Part shown: positions 28,765 to 37,690 of the stretch, piece after piece
Numbering within the stretch: the first letter of the stretch is position 1
Layout of the letters: the number at the start of each line of letters is the position of its first letter
Source: an uncultured Oxalobacter sp.
GTDB taxonomy: Bacteria; Pseudomonadota; Gammaproteobacteria; Burkholderiales; Burkholderiaceae_D
Length of the DNA stretch: 64,000 nucleotides
NCBI GenBank assembly: GCA_934401755.1
Contig: CAKRSU010000006.1
Coordinates: 1-64,000, forward strand
Reading direction: 5' to 3'
Notes under the pieces: generated by a model
The model's database searches: none
What the model was told of the DNA's origin: nothing
The model's input: the letters and a program-made list of their open reading frames with translations, nothing else
Program-made: the position numbers and the translations under genes

Positions 28765-28903
28765 CTGTTTTAAGTGCGCTAACCGAATTGACTAAGATCA
28801 GATCAGTAATTAAACCTCAAGCTTTTCTCAAATCGGGACTTTGAGCTAGGATAACGAATTATCATGATAGCGTCAAACCACGCCAATCTTCATGAAAAAA
28901 AAT

Positions 28904-30682
28904 TCAATCCTCATTGCTTGTTAAGCAATCGCTTTCCCGATTAAGATTTCGCACGGCAGTAACGATATCCTCTTCTTCATTAATCGCAAGAATCTGATCA
29001 ACTTTTGGCTTTAATAATTTTAAATTACTCTGTAAAACTTCCTGCTTCACTTTAAGCAACTGACTAATCTGCATTGAAAAATGCCGAATCCCTAATCCTA
29101 ATAACAAACGAGTCAGCTGATAATCTCCTGCCATTTCTCCACAAATAGAAACCGGAATATTGGCTTTTTCTGCAATATCAACCGTCATTTTTAGCATTTT
29201 CAGTACAGCAGGATGCAATGGATTGTATAAATGTGACACTTCAGGATCAACACGATCAATGGCTAATGCATATTGGATCAAATCATTTGTCCCAATAGAA
29301 AAGAAATCTAATCGAGAAGTAAACATCGGCAGCGCCATAACGGCAGCCGGCACTTCAATCATTGCGCCTATTTGAATATTTTCATCAAACTGGCATCCTT
29401 TTAAACGAAGCTGACTTTTGGCTTCTTCAATAAATCCTAATGCTTGATCGATTTCAAATCCGTGAACCAATAATGGGAGTAACAATTTAACAGGGCCAAA
29501 CGCAGATGCTCGCAAAATAGCCCGTAATTGGGTCATGAAAAGTTCTGGTTCTGCTAAACAATAACGAATAGCTCGTTTGCCTAAAGCCGGATTTAACGCC
29601 GTTCCTGTTTCGCAGACATCTAACGTTTTATCTGCCCCAATATCGAGTGTTCGAATCGTAACAGGGCGTCCTTTCAGTAAAAGAACCGCTTTCTTATACG
29701 CTTCAAATTGTTCTGCTTCATCGGGCAAACGACTCACTCCTCCTGTTCTGCCCATAAATAGAAATTCTGAACGAAAAAGTCCAACCCCATCCGCATTGGA
29801 ATCAATCACCGCTTGGCAATCTTCAGGAAATTCGATATTGGCTAATAATTCGATGGCTACGCCATCCATTGTTTGGGTGGCTATTTTCTTCAAACGTCCC
29901 AACTGATGTTTACTTTTTTGTTGAGCCGCCTGTTTGGCGCGATACTGTTCCAATAAATATGATGTCGGATTTACAATGACGACACCATCATCCGCATCAA
30001 CAATCAAATAATCATTTTGATGAATAAGCGATAATGCACTAGAAAGCCCAAAAACTGCAGGTGTATCAATGCCTCTTGCAATAATAGCCGCATGAGAATT
30101 GCGTCCACCAATTTCTGATACAAACCCTTTAAATACATCCTCTCTAAATTGAAGCATATCAGCTGGAGAAATATCGTATGCCACAACAATCATATCGGAG
30201 GATTCCCCGGACTTCGGCAACGGTTTTTCAGTTTTAATCCCAGTTAATGCTTTAATCACTCGTTCAGCAACCTGCTCAAGATCGGCTTTTCGCTCCCGCA
30301 AATAAGGATCTGTCATATTATCGAATCGTGCCGACAACTCTTCGACTTGCGTCATCAACGCCCATTCTGCGTTATATCGACGAGTTCGAATCATATTAAA
30401 AGGGCCTTTTGCTAGCATTTCATCCATCAAGATCATTGCATGCACTTCAAGTAAGACCCCTAATTCCACTGGCGCATCTTTGGGTAGTGACGCACTAAGC
30501 GTTGCAAGTTCTTTTCGGACGGTCGTTAGCGCTGTTTCAAGACGCTTAATTTCTGCTTCAACTTTTTCTGCAGGCACCAAATAATGTTGTGCTTCCAGTG
30601 CGGCATTTGCAATGATATGCGCACGACCAATAGCAATTCCTTGTGAAACCGAGATACCAAATAATGAGAAAGCTGCTTCCAT
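28904..30682 (-). CDS. ptsI: Phosphoenolpyruvate-protein phosphotransferase (PTS enzyme I)
   Basis: It takes phosphate from PEP and passes it to HPr. The 592 residues carry GGRNSHAAIIARG (phospho-His, near residue 196), GVGLFRSEFLFMGR near residue 300, FFSIGTNDLIQYALAIDR near residue 455 and ICGEMAGD (catalytic Cys, near residue 510). It follows ptsH and the EIIA-Man gene. With no EIIB or EIIC here, the phosphorelay is probably regulatory rather than for sugar uptake. Confidence 0.95.
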   Translation of the reverse strand: MEAAFSLFGISVSQGIAIGRAHIIANAALEAQHYLVPAEKVEAEIKRLETALTTVRKELATLSASLPKDAPVELGVLLEVHAMILMDEMLAKGPFNMIRTRRYNAEWALMTQVEELSARFDNMTDPYLRERKADLEQVAERVIKALTGIKTEKPLPKSGESSDMIVVAYDISPADMLQFREDVFKGFVSEIGGRNSHAAIIARGIDTPAVFGLSSALSLIHQNDYLIVDADDGVVIVNPTSYLLEQYRAKQAAQQKSKHQLGRLKKIATQTMDGVAIELLANIEFPEDCQAVIDSNADGVGLFRSEFLFMGRTGGVSRLPDEAEQFEAYKKAVLLLKGRPVTIRTLDIGADKTLDVCETGTALNPALGKRAIRYCLAEPELFMTQLRAILRASAFGPVKLLLPLLVHGFEIDQALGFIEEAKSQLRLKGCQFDENIQIGAMIEVPAAVMALPMFTSRLDFFSIGTNDLIQYALAIDRVDPEVSHLYNPLHPAVLKMLKMTVDIAEKANIPVSICGEMAGDYQLTRLLLGLGIRHFSMQISQLLKVKQEVLQSNLKLLKPKVDQILAINEEEDIVTAVRNLNRESDCLTSNED

Positions 30683-30700
30683 AAAGGCGGCCCTGCTAGA

Positions 30701-30970
30701 TTATTCTGATTCACCAAAACGATTATTAATGAGTTCTTCTAGTGCCTGAATACAAGCAACTTCATCAACCCCATCAGCTTCAAGCAAAACCGTAGATCCT
30801 TGTCCTGCCGCTAACATCATAACGCCCATAATCGACTTAGCATTGACTCGCTGGTTATTATGACTCATCCAAACTTCACTTTTATACCGAGATGCCAATT
30901 GGGTTAATTTTGCGGAAGCTCTTGCATGCACGCCAAGTCTATTGATAATTTTAAGTTCTGTCTTCGTCAT
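30701..30970 (-). CDS. ptsH: HPr phosphocarrier protein
   Basis: The 89-residue protein has His15 in LGVHARAS (phosphorylated by enzyme I) and Ser46 in NAKSIMGVM, the site used by HPr kinase in many betaproteobacteria. It lies 5 bases after the EIIA-Man gene and 18 before ptsI. Confidence 0.95.
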   Translation of the reverse strand: MTKTELKIINRLGVHARASAKLTQLASRYKSEVWMSHNNQRVNAKSIMGVMMLAAGQGSTVLLEADGVDEVACIQALEELINNRFGESE

Positions 30971-30975
30971 AATTT

Positions 30976-31377
30976 TTATCTTGGTTCGGTCAAATCAATA
31001 CGAACAGCCCCATTTCGACTGCCTTGCAATGCTTTATTAACAACGGTTTCAAGCGTTTCTGTGCGATAAGTGACCGCCCGAAGTAACATTGGCAAACTCG
31101 TCCCAGCAAGTACTTGAACAACTGATTTTCCACACTTTAAATGCTGACAACAATTAGCAGGCGTCCCGCCTAACATATCTGTAAAGACAAGAACGCCTGA
31201 GCCGCCATCTAACATTTTTACTGCCGCTTGTGCCTGCTGATCAATATCAAAAGGATCTTGATCGGCTTTGACATCAATTGCGATTAGAGAACCAGCATTA
31301 TCATCAAAAAGATGATTAACGGCTGTTTTAAATGCACTTGCTAAAGGCTCATGCATAAGAAGTAATATGCCAACCAT
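30976..31377 (-). CDS. PTS EIIA component, mannose family
   Basis: The 133-residue EIIA-Man domain protein has the expected phospho-His at position 9 (ILLLMHEPLA) and FTDMLGGTPANC near residue 62. It is not fused to EIIB. In betaproteobacteria this lone EIIA with HPr and EI forms an incomplete PTS linked to metabolic or regulatory control. Confidence 0.9.
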   Translation of the reverse strand: MVGILLLMHEPLASAFKTAVNHLFDDNAGSLIAIDVKADQDPFDIDQQAQAAVKMLDGGSGVLVFTDMLGGTPANCCQHLKCGKSVVQVLAGTSLPMLLRAVTYRTETLETVVNKALQGSRNGAVRIDLTEPR

Positions 31378-31447
31378 AATTTAAATGATCCCCAAAGAAA
31401 TACTAAATCGCCACATTTATTGAATGACAACTATTTTTATCTCAGAT

Positions 31448-32395
31448 TTAAGAAAAAAGCACCTTTTCAAGCTCATCAATAAACATCCCTGCAACATTAA
31501 ATCCAGTTTGATCCGTTATTTCTCTAAAGCAAGTTGGACTCGTCACATTAATTTCTGTTAGCCATTCTCCAATAATATCGAGTCCAACTAAAAAAAGCCC
31601 TTGCTTGACTAATTCTTGGGCCAATGTTTCAGCAATCTCACGATCTCTTGTGGTCAATGGCTGCGCTTTTCCCATTCCTCCTACTGCTAAATTACCACGA
31701 ACTTCTCCTGCTTTAGGAATCCGTGCCAATGCAAATGGCACCACTTTGCCATTGATCAATAATACGCGCTTATCTCCTGCCGTAATTTCAGGAATATAAG
31801 CTTGCACCATAATTTGCTTTTGTCCACGATCGGTTAACGTTTCAATAATGGATCCCAGATTCAACCCATCTGTTTGGACACGAAAAACGCCCATTCCTCC
31901 CATTCCAACGAGTGGTTTTAACACAATATCACCATGATGAGCATGAAATTCGCGAATTTGCGCTTCATTGGCAGAAACAAGCGTTGGTGCTACAAATGAT
32001 AAAAATGAGCCAATCGATAATTTTTCATTATGATTTAAAATGCTTTTTGCCGTATTAAAAAAACGAGCGCCTTGTTTTTCAGCAAGAGAAAATAACCAAA
32101 GTGCATTGACATAATACATATCAAATGGCGGATCTTTTCGAACAATAACCGCATCAAATGATGATAATGCGATCTTCTGAGTATCAATAATACGATACCA
32201 ATCTTTTTCATAATGCCCTGACAGCTCAATTTCCTGACAGATCACTGAAACCCTTTCTTCTGCCAAGAAAATATTTTGGTAACCAAACACATAAATCGAA
32301 TGACCGCGAGAAGCGGCTTCAACCATCATTGCCATCGTAGAATCCTTTTTGATATGAAATGTCTCTAAGGGATCTACAAAAAAAGCTAACCTCAT
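31448..32395 (-). CDS. gshB: Glutathione synthetase
   Basis: This ATP-grasp enzyme adds glycine to gamma-glutamylcysteine. The 315 residues open MRLAFFVDPLETF and carry VLKPLVGMGGMGVFR near residue 160, GDKRVLLINGKVVPFALAR near residue 210 and EINVTSPTCFRE near residue 280. I chose the ATG at 32395, which is preceded by AAGGAGG at ideal spacing; the frame is open to 32443, inside gshA. It lies 13 bases after gshA. Confidence 0.95.
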   Translation of the reverse strand: MRLAFFVDPLETFHIKKDSTMAMMVEAASRGHSIYVFGYQNIFLAEERVSVICQEIELSGHYEKDWYRIIDTQKIALSSFDAVIVRKDPPFDMYYVNALWLFSLAEKQGARFFNTAKSILNHNEKLSIGSFLSFVAPTLVSANEAQIREFHAHHGDIVLKPLVGMGGMGVFRVQTDGLNLGSIIETLTDRGQKQIMVQAYIPEITAGDKRVLLINGKVVPFALARIPKAGEVRGNLAVGGMGKAQPLTTRDREIAETLAQELVKQGLFLVGLDIIGEWLTEINVTSPTCFREITDQTGFNVAGMFIDELEKVLFS

Positions 32396-32408
32396 GTTTG
32401 CCTCCTTA

Positions 32409-33701
32409 TCACGCCAAATCAGGATCTGTTCTTTCCAACTCAATGGATGCGGCCAACAATGCTAATCGTGCAATGACCCCATACATATAATAGCGATTGG
32501 CCTCTGACGTCCCAGGAGTTACGCCAACTTCTGGCAAAATATGCTGTCGAGAAAAAGGTAACGGAACAAATCGAGCCCCTGGCGCATTCAGATTCTCATT
32601 AACATTACGGCGTTCATTAACACGATAAAATCCACCAATAACATAACGATCAATCATATAAATGACGGGTTCAGCCACTGCATCGTCCATTCGCTCAAAA
32701 GAATGAACCCCTTCTTGTATTAAAACTTCCCGAACAGGTTGCTTATCTTTTATCACCGCCATTTTATTACGTTGACGACGATTCAGATCTAACACTTCTT
32801 TAGCATCTGTCACCGTCATGACACCCATTCCATAGGTTCCTGCATCGGCTTTGATAATAACAAATGGTTTTTCTTTAATACCATATTCTCGATATTTACG
32901 CCGAGTCTTTGACAAAATAGCATGCACTTGAGCAGCGAGACACTCTCCACCTTCTTTCTCTTCAAAATTGACATCACTACAATGAGAAAAATAAGGATTG
33001 ATCAACCAAGGATCCATATCAAGCACTCTTGAAAATCGACGAACAACATCATCATAGGCTGCAAAATGATGACTTTTACGCCGTATCGTCCATCCCGCAT
33101 GCAATGGCGGTAATAATGTCTGTTCATAGAGTTCTTGCAAAATATCCGGCGTTCCTGCACTTAAATCATTATTCAGCAAAATAGCACATGGGCTGAAGTC
33201 TTCTAGCCCAACACGGCGGCCATTATTGATTCGTTTCAGTGGATACAAAACAACCGTTTTACCATCAGGCAATGTCATTGGGGTCGGATGAACAATTTGT
33301 TCCGATAATGATCCTAATCGAATATCAAGCCCAGTCTGCCGTAAAATCTCCATTAAGCGAACGACTGATTGCATATAATAAAGATTACGCGTATGGCTTT
33401 CTGGAATTAATAAGAGATTTTTTGCTGCAGGACAATATTTTTCAATTGCAGACATCGCCGCTTGAACCGCAAGCGGCAACATATCAGAAGAAAGATTATT
33501 AAATCCCCCTGGGAAAAGATTGGTATCGACCGGCGCTAATTTAAATCCAGCATTACGCAAGTCAACAGAACCATAAAAAGGTGGTGTATGATCCTGCCAT
33601 TCCATACGAAACCACCGCTCTACTTTGGACGAGGAGTCGATCAGCGTTTTTTCAACATCAAGAATGGGTTTATCCATGACTGTTACCAAATCTGAAACCA
33701 T
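32409..33701 (-). CDS. gshA: Glutamate-cysteine ligase (proteobacterial PF08886 type)
   Basis: It makes gamma-glutamylcysteine, the first step of glutathione synthesis. The 430 residues belong to the family first described from Acidithiobacillus and common in betaproteobacteria, not the E. coli family. It has SVDLRNAGFKLAPVDTNLFPGGFNNL near residue 45 and KPFVIIKADAGTYGMGVMTV near residue 275. The ATG at 33701 has AAAGGAGG six bases upstream; an upstream in-frame start at 33740 lacks one. It heads the gshA-gshB-EIIA-ptsH-ptsI run. Confidence 0.93.
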   Translation of the reverse strand: MVSDLVTVMDKPILDVEKTLIDSSSKVERWFRMEWQDHTPPFYGSVDLRNAGFKLAPVDTNLFPGGFNNLSSDMLPLAVQAAMSAIEKYCPAAKNLLLIPESHTRNLYYMQSVVRLMEILRQTGLDIRLGSLSEQIVHPTPMTLPDGKTVVLYPLKRINNGRRVGLEDFSPCAILLNNDLSAGTPDILQELYEQTLLPPLHAGWTIRRKSHHFAAYDDVVRRFSRVLDMDPWLINPYFSHCSDVNFEEKEGGECLAAQVHAILSKTRRKYREYGIKEKPFVIIKADAGTYGMGVMTVTDAKEVLDLNRRQRNKMAVIKDKQPVREVLIQEGVHSFERMDDAVAEPVIYMIDRYVIGGFYRVNERRNVNENLNAPGARFVPLPFSRQHILPEVGVTPGTSEANRYYMYGVIARLALLAASIELERTDPDLA

Positions 33702-34004
33702 TTTGCCTCCTTTGCCTCGCTTCCTTTCATTATTGATCAATCAAACATTTTATCAGACTGTCCCAATCCTCATCTTCCTTTCAACAAAAACAACTGCTTC
33801 AGTGAAATTGCTTTCGCTTAATCAAGTCCATTCACTATGAATTCTGTTAAAAATTAACCTTTTTAACGCTTTAAAAAACAAATGCTCTTTAAAATATCAA
33901 TCTCCATTTTTTGGGTTTCTTTTAATATAGACAAAATGTAGAATCCATAAAAAAGGCTATCTGATGATATCTACTAGCCCCCAACTAAGCCCTAGGAATC
34001 TCAT
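33702..34004. other. Divergent gshA-ubiK spacer
   Basis: About 300 AT-rich bases carry promoters for both directions. AAAGGAGG (gshA) lies at its left edge and AGGAATC (ubiK) at its right edge. I saw no RNA gene, strong hairpin or small ORF in it. Confidence 0.4.
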
Positions 34005-34256
34005 ATGAATAAAACTATTTTAGACAACCTTCAAGCGACTATCGGGCCATTAATTGAACACTCCCCATTAAAAGATGTCGAACAAAATATTCGAGCATTA
34101 TTAACACAAGCAATTACTCGGTTAGATGTCGTTAGTATGGAAGATTTTGAAATTCAAAAATTAAAACTTGCCAACATGCAAAAAACACTGGTCGCACTTG
34201 AAAAACGAATCACTGAACTAGAAAATCAGCTTAACGATCATCAAACACCCCTATAA
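34005..34256 (+). CDS. ubiK: UbiK-like ubiquinone biosynthesis accessory factor
   Basis: The 83-residue protein matches the UbiK/YqiC family: an N-terminal helix, DVVSMEDFEIQKLKLANMQKTLVALEKRITELE in the second half, and a C-terminal coiled coil that trimerises. UbiK partners UbiJ in aerobic ubiquinone assembly. AGGAATCTCAT precedes the ATG. Confidence 0.88.
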   Translation: MNKTILDNLQATIGPLIEHSPLKDVEQNIRALLTQAITRLDVVSMEDFEIQKLKLANMQKTLVALEKRITELENQLNDHQTPL

Positions 34257-34295
34257 AAATCGATAAAATTCATTGCTTAGTTTATTAAAAAAGCT

Positions 34296-34362
34296 TACCG
34301 TATTTAGGTTGCGATTGACTGCGATACATTGCTTTTTGTGATATTAAATTCAAAATACGGTA
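34296..34362 (+). repeat. Perfect 10-bp inverted repeat before the DUF1840 gene
   Basis: TACCGTATTT (34296-34305) and AAATACGGTA (34353-34362) are exact complements 47 bases apart. The right arm ends just before the ribosome-binding site AAGGA. TTGACT (34315) and TGATAT (34339) within the loop could be a promoter with an 18-base spacer, so the repeat may flank or regulate it. Confidence 0.4.
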
Positions 34363-34375
34363 TAAGGATCATAAA

Positions 34376-34735
34376 ATGGCTCTAATTATTTTTAAATCTC
34401 GTGCAAGTGCTAACATGATGATGATTGATAAAGATGCAAAACCCATTCTTAACCTCCTTGGCAAAGAGGTAGAAAAAGGCGTTATTACATCTGCAGAAAC
34501 AGCGTCTGCCATTGAAAAAATTGAAAAGCAGATTGAAAAATTAAAAGAAATGGAAAAAATGAGTACCATCGAACGCGTACGAATGGAACAGCAAAAACCA
34601 AAAGCAGCACAAGAAGCTGAAGAACAAGAAAAAAATAATGGCCCAACAATAGGTTTTGCTACTCGCGCTTACCCATTTCTACAACTATTAAAAGCAGCCA
34701 ATAAAGCAAAAAAAGATATCATATGGGGAGTTTAA
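34376..34735 (+). CDS. DUF1840 domain protein
   Basis: This 119-residue protein of unknown function is largely restricted to betaproteobacteria. It opens MALIIFKSRASANMMM, has a charged Lys/Glu-rich middle with helical heptads (about residues 55-95), and ends ATRAYPFLQLLKAANKAKKDIIWGV. AAGGATC lies before the ATG. Confidence 0.85.
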   Translation: MALIIFKSRASANMMMIDKDAKPILNLLGKEVEKGVITSAETASAIEKIEKQIEKLKEMEKMSTIERVRMEQQKPKAAQEAEEQEKNNGPTIGFATRAYPFLQLLKAANKAKKDIIWGV

Positions 34736-34849
34736 ATAAACTCTTCCTAAAAAGGATGAAATTCATTAATTGTTTTCCCATTTTCTAACATTTCTTTTCA
34801 GTTAAAATGGCTATTTATTGAAACGATTATTGCTGTTTAATGAATCCCC

Positions 34850-35443
34850 ATGAATCTTAAGAAATATCAAACTGCTTTTTTATGTCTGTGTATGGCTCCT
34901 GTCATTTTGTCACTAACCGGTTGTGCGAGACCTAATGATGAAGATATGACAGATATGTTGTCTAATGCTTACCAATGCAAATGGATCAAGATTGACAACT
35001 ATAAGAAAACGGATTCACTACCAGGCATTTGGACATATGTTGGTCAATATGAATTCGATATTCGCTTTAAAGATGAGCAAGCAGGAACCTTCCAATTCTT
35101 TAAAGGACTCTACAATACTGCCCCGGGGATTACTGACTGGAAAAAAGTATTAGCAACACCTGCTGCACGCGATTATCTACGTGATGGTTGTTCTCCGCCA
35201 GCACAACGTATCCTAGAACAAGTGGCCATTAAAGGATATGAACAATTACAAAACCCCAAAACAGCAAAAATTAAACTCCCTATTGCAATCAGTTTAAAAG
35301 GTTGGGCAGAAACATCTTCTGGGCGTGCTGGATGGAATATGGATATGCGTAGAGACAAATTTGATGATTCCCGCAATGATCAAGGATTTATCTGGTCAGA
35401 TCTTATGTCCCGTGCAGAAATAATGGCAAAAACACGGCATTAA
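34850..35443 (+). CDS. Predicted lipoprotein of unknown function
   Basis: The 197 residues begin with a lipoprotein signal: positive MNLKKY, a hydrophobic core and lipobox LTGC (Cys at about 26). The residues after it (ARPND) do not include Asp at +2, so outer-membrane sorting is expected. The mature part has an even Lys/Asp-rich composition without a family I recognise. The gene has weak ribosome-binding bases and stands alone between DUF1840 and a convergent methyltransferase gene. Confidence 0.75.
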   Translation: MNLKKYQTAFLCLCMAPVILSLTGCARPNDEDMTDMLSNAYQCKWIKIDNYKKTDSLPGIWTYVGQYEFDIRFKDEQAGTFQFFKGLYNTAPGITDWKKVLATPAARDYLRDGCSPPAQRILEQVAIKGYEQLQNPKTAKIKLPIAISLKGWAETSSGRAGWNMDMRRDKFDDSRNDQGFIWSDLMSRAEIMAKTRH

Positions 35444-35459
35444 TAATTTATGATGAATG

Positions 35460-35477
35460 GCCATTTCCCCAAATGGC
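35460..35477. terminator. Possible terminator between the lipoprotein and MidA-like genes
   Basis: GCCATTT-CCCC-AAATGGC is a perfect 7-bp stem with a 4-nt loop between two convergent stop codons. The T-run after it is short (TATTTC). Confidence 0.45.
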
Positions 35478-35481
35478 TATT

Positions 35482-36639
35482 TCATAGTCGGCCACTATGA
35501 TCTATTTGGATCATAGTTTCAGTCGGCATAACACCATGCCCCAATATAATGACTTTGAATAATTCTCCCATTTCTGCAGAAGACAGTAATGTTATTGCTT
35601 CTTGTACTAAAGCAGCATGTTTGGCACCTTTATTATCCTGTTCTGAAAATACATCCATAAATCCTAATGCTGTCAAAAACTGAGCTTGAGTGGCATAACA
35701 CAACACATCCAGCCCAGAATTCCTCGCTGTTTCGGCTAAAGCGGTAAAATTCAAATGAGCCGTTACATCTTGCAAACCGGGTAAAAAGAAACAATCATCA
35801 TGAACTCGATGTCTATAATGACAAATAAGAGTCCCTTCAGAACGATCTGGTAAATAATATTCACACGCAGAATAGCCGTAATCGATTAACACGACAGCGG
35901 AAGGATTCGATTTTATTATAGCCGCTAAACTTTGGATAAATCCTAAAGCATAGGGATGAATCTCGGTTACATAATTGTCGGGTAATGTTGTTATATCAAT
36001 AGATGACAATGATGTATGTAATTGCGATAAAAATACAGGGGAGGCCAAACGATCCTCAAAACAGAAGTGTCCTTGTTGATGAGTCACGCATCGCTCATAC
36101 CAAATCCCTTGCTTTAAACACGCTAACTTTACTGGCATTGCATCTAATACTTCATTGGCAATGACAACCCCAGAAAAATGCTCAGGAAGCGTATTTAACC
36201 ATTTTATGCGCTTTTGAACGGCGAGTCTTTTCTGTTGGCGCTGTCGCAATTCTCCGGATAAATCAAGAATATAATATTGATCAAGAGGAACACCTAAAGC
36301 ATCCCATTCCGCCAATAATGTCTCTGCAAGCCGTCCAGTACCAGCGCCCACTTCTAGGATCTGATGCCCAGTTTGATAAAACAAAGGCTTAATCGCGCGA
36401 GCCAAGGATTTTCCAAACAATGTCCCCATTTCAGGTGCTGTAATAAAATCACCTGATTTTCCTAATTTGGTCGCTCCTCCACTATAATAACCTAAACCAG
36501 GTTCATATAATACCCAATTCATATAATCTGAAAAAGATACATATCCCCCTGCTGCATCAATTCGATCAATAATTAGTTGACGCAAACAATCAGAATGCTT
36601 TTGAGCTTCATCATTAGGTAAAGGAAAATCCAACATCAT
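35482..36639 (-). CDS. SAM-dependent methyltransferase, MidA/NDUFAF7 family
   Basis: This 385-residue protein has ISFSDYMNW-like and YYSGGATKLGKSGDFITAPEMG segments near residue 45, then LEVGAGTGRLAETLL (SAM-binding motif I, near residue 95). The human homologue NDUFAF7 methylates an arginine of a complex I subunit; the bacterial target is unproven. Divergent from hslR. Confidence 0.87.
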   Translation of the reverse strand: MMLDFPLPNDEAQKHSDCLRQLIIDRIDAAGGYVSFSDYMNWVLYEPGLGYYSGGATKLGKSGDFITAPEMGTLFGKSLARAIKPLFYQTGHQILEVGAGTGRLAETLLAEWDALGVPLDQYYILDLSGELRQRQQKRLAVQKRIKWLNTLPEHFSGVVIANEVLDAMPVKLACLKQGIWYERCVTHQQGHFCFEDRLASPVFLSQLHTSLSSIDITTLPDNYVTEIHPYALGFIQSLAAIIKSNPSAVVLIDYGYSACEYYLPDRSEGTLICHYRHRVHDDCFFLPGLQDVTAHLNFTALAETARNSGLDVLCYATQAQFLTALGFMDVFSEQDNKGAKHAALVQEAITLLSSAEMGELFKVIILGHGVMPTETMIQIDHSGRL

Positions 36640-36714
36640 TATCAGTATTTACAAAAAGAAAACGCCTTATAATACATTGAGATATGAGTCTTAATGATTA
36701 AAATTGTCTGAATC

Positions 36715-37113
36715 ATGGCACAGCAAACACTAAATACCGTTCGAATTGACAAATGGCTTTGGGCTGCTCGTTTTTTTAAAACACGCTCACTCGCCCAACA
36801 TGCCGTAGCATTAGGACGTGTTCGTATTAACGGAGAAAAAATCAAACCCGCAAGAGAAGTCAAAATCGGTAATTTATTACTCATTGAACGTGGAGAAGAG
36901 ACATTTGAAATTGAGGTACTCGGCCTCTCTCATGTCAGAGCATCAGCACCTATTGCTCAACAACTCTATACAGAAACGACTCAATCTCAAATAAAACGAG
37001 AAAAGATTGCCACTATGCGCAAACTTGCCGTTGAGCCTGCCCGATCTATTGAAAAAGGAAGACCGACTAAACGAGATGCAAGGCGTATTCGTCAAATCAA
37101 ATCGGCTTGGTAA
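36715..37113 (+). CDS. hslR: RNA-binding S4-domain protein Hsp15
   Basis: The 132-residue protein has an N-terminal S4 domain (RIDKWLWAARFFKTRSLAQHAVALGRVRING, about residues 11-41) and a basic tail ending GRPTKRDARRIRQIKSAW. Hsp15 binds stalled free 50S subunits carrying nascent chains. Its start overlaps no other gene; the spacer from the MidA-like gene is 75 bases. Confidence 0.93.
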   Translation: MAQQTLNTVRIDKWLWAARFFKTRSLAQHAVALGRVRINGEKIKPAREVKIGNLLLIERGEETFEIEVLGLSHVRASAPIAQQLYTETTQSQIKREKIATMRKLAVEPARSIEKGRPTKRDARRIRQIKSAW

Positions 37114-37192
37114 TTACATTCCACACACTTCGCGGTAAAATGCAACGTTTTAAAATGAGAATCTGTCCCAATAGAAAATTATTCCCATGATT

Positions 37193-37215
37193 TTGAATGA
37201 ATACTCATCATTCAA
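37193..37215 (+). terminator. Perfect 8-bp hairpin between hslR and folB
   Basis: TTGAATGA (37193-37200) pairs with TCATTCAA (37208-37215) with a 7-nt loop, followed by TTTAAT. It may be a weak terminator for hslR or a leader hairpin of folB. Confidence 0.35.
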
Positions 37216-37275
37216 TTTAATACTTGTGTTGGATATTTCATCAAAAAACATTTTGTTCTTTTCTACTCAATAAAA

Positions 37276-37671
37276 ATGTATACGTTGCTTCATCCCAAAC
37301 TTAGAAATTGCCGCCGTTTCTTTCTTCGAAATTTTGAGGTTCCAATCAAAATCGGTGTCTATGATTTTGAAAAGAAAAACGCTCAAAATATGCTCATTAA
37401 TGTTGATCTATTTATTCCTTTGTCAAAAACAACGCCCATTAATGACAAACTCCAAGAAGTCATCGACTACTCTTTTATTCGTAACACCCTTGCTTCTCGA
37501 ACCGCTGAAGGGCACATTAATTTACAAGAAACATTAGTCGATGATGTCGCAAAACTGCTATTAAAACATCCTGATGTTATTGCCGTTAGAGTATCATCTG
37601 AAAAACCGACCGCTTATGAAGACTGTGACAGTATTGGCGTTGAAGTCTTTCGCTTCAAAGATGAAAATTGA
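37276..37671 (+). CDS. folB: Dihydroneopterin aldolase family protein
   Basis: The 131-residue tunnelling-fold protein resembles FolB: IGVYDFEKKNAQNMLINVDLF (substrate loop with Glu), YSFIRNT (Tyr) and RVSSEKPTAYEDCDSIGVEV (Lys). FolB converts dihydroneopterin in folate synthesis. The N-terminal NCRRFFLRNFEV form is a betaproteobacterial subgroup next to ttcA, so activity should be called with care. It precedes ttcA by 19 bases. Confidence 0.8.
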   Translation: MYTLLHPKLRNCRRFFLRNFEVPIKIGVYDFEKKNAQNMLINVDLFIPLSKTTPINDKLQEVIDYSFIRNTLASRTAEGHINLQETLVDDVAKLLLKHPDVIAVRVSSEKPTAYEDCDSIGVEVFRFKDEN

Positions 37672-37690
37672 ACTCCATTTCTAACAAATT

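Noticed and set aside
28714-28903. SAM riboswitch upstream of metX
   Set aside because: Neither the SAM-I nor the SAM-II conserved cores can be found; only generic hairpins are present.
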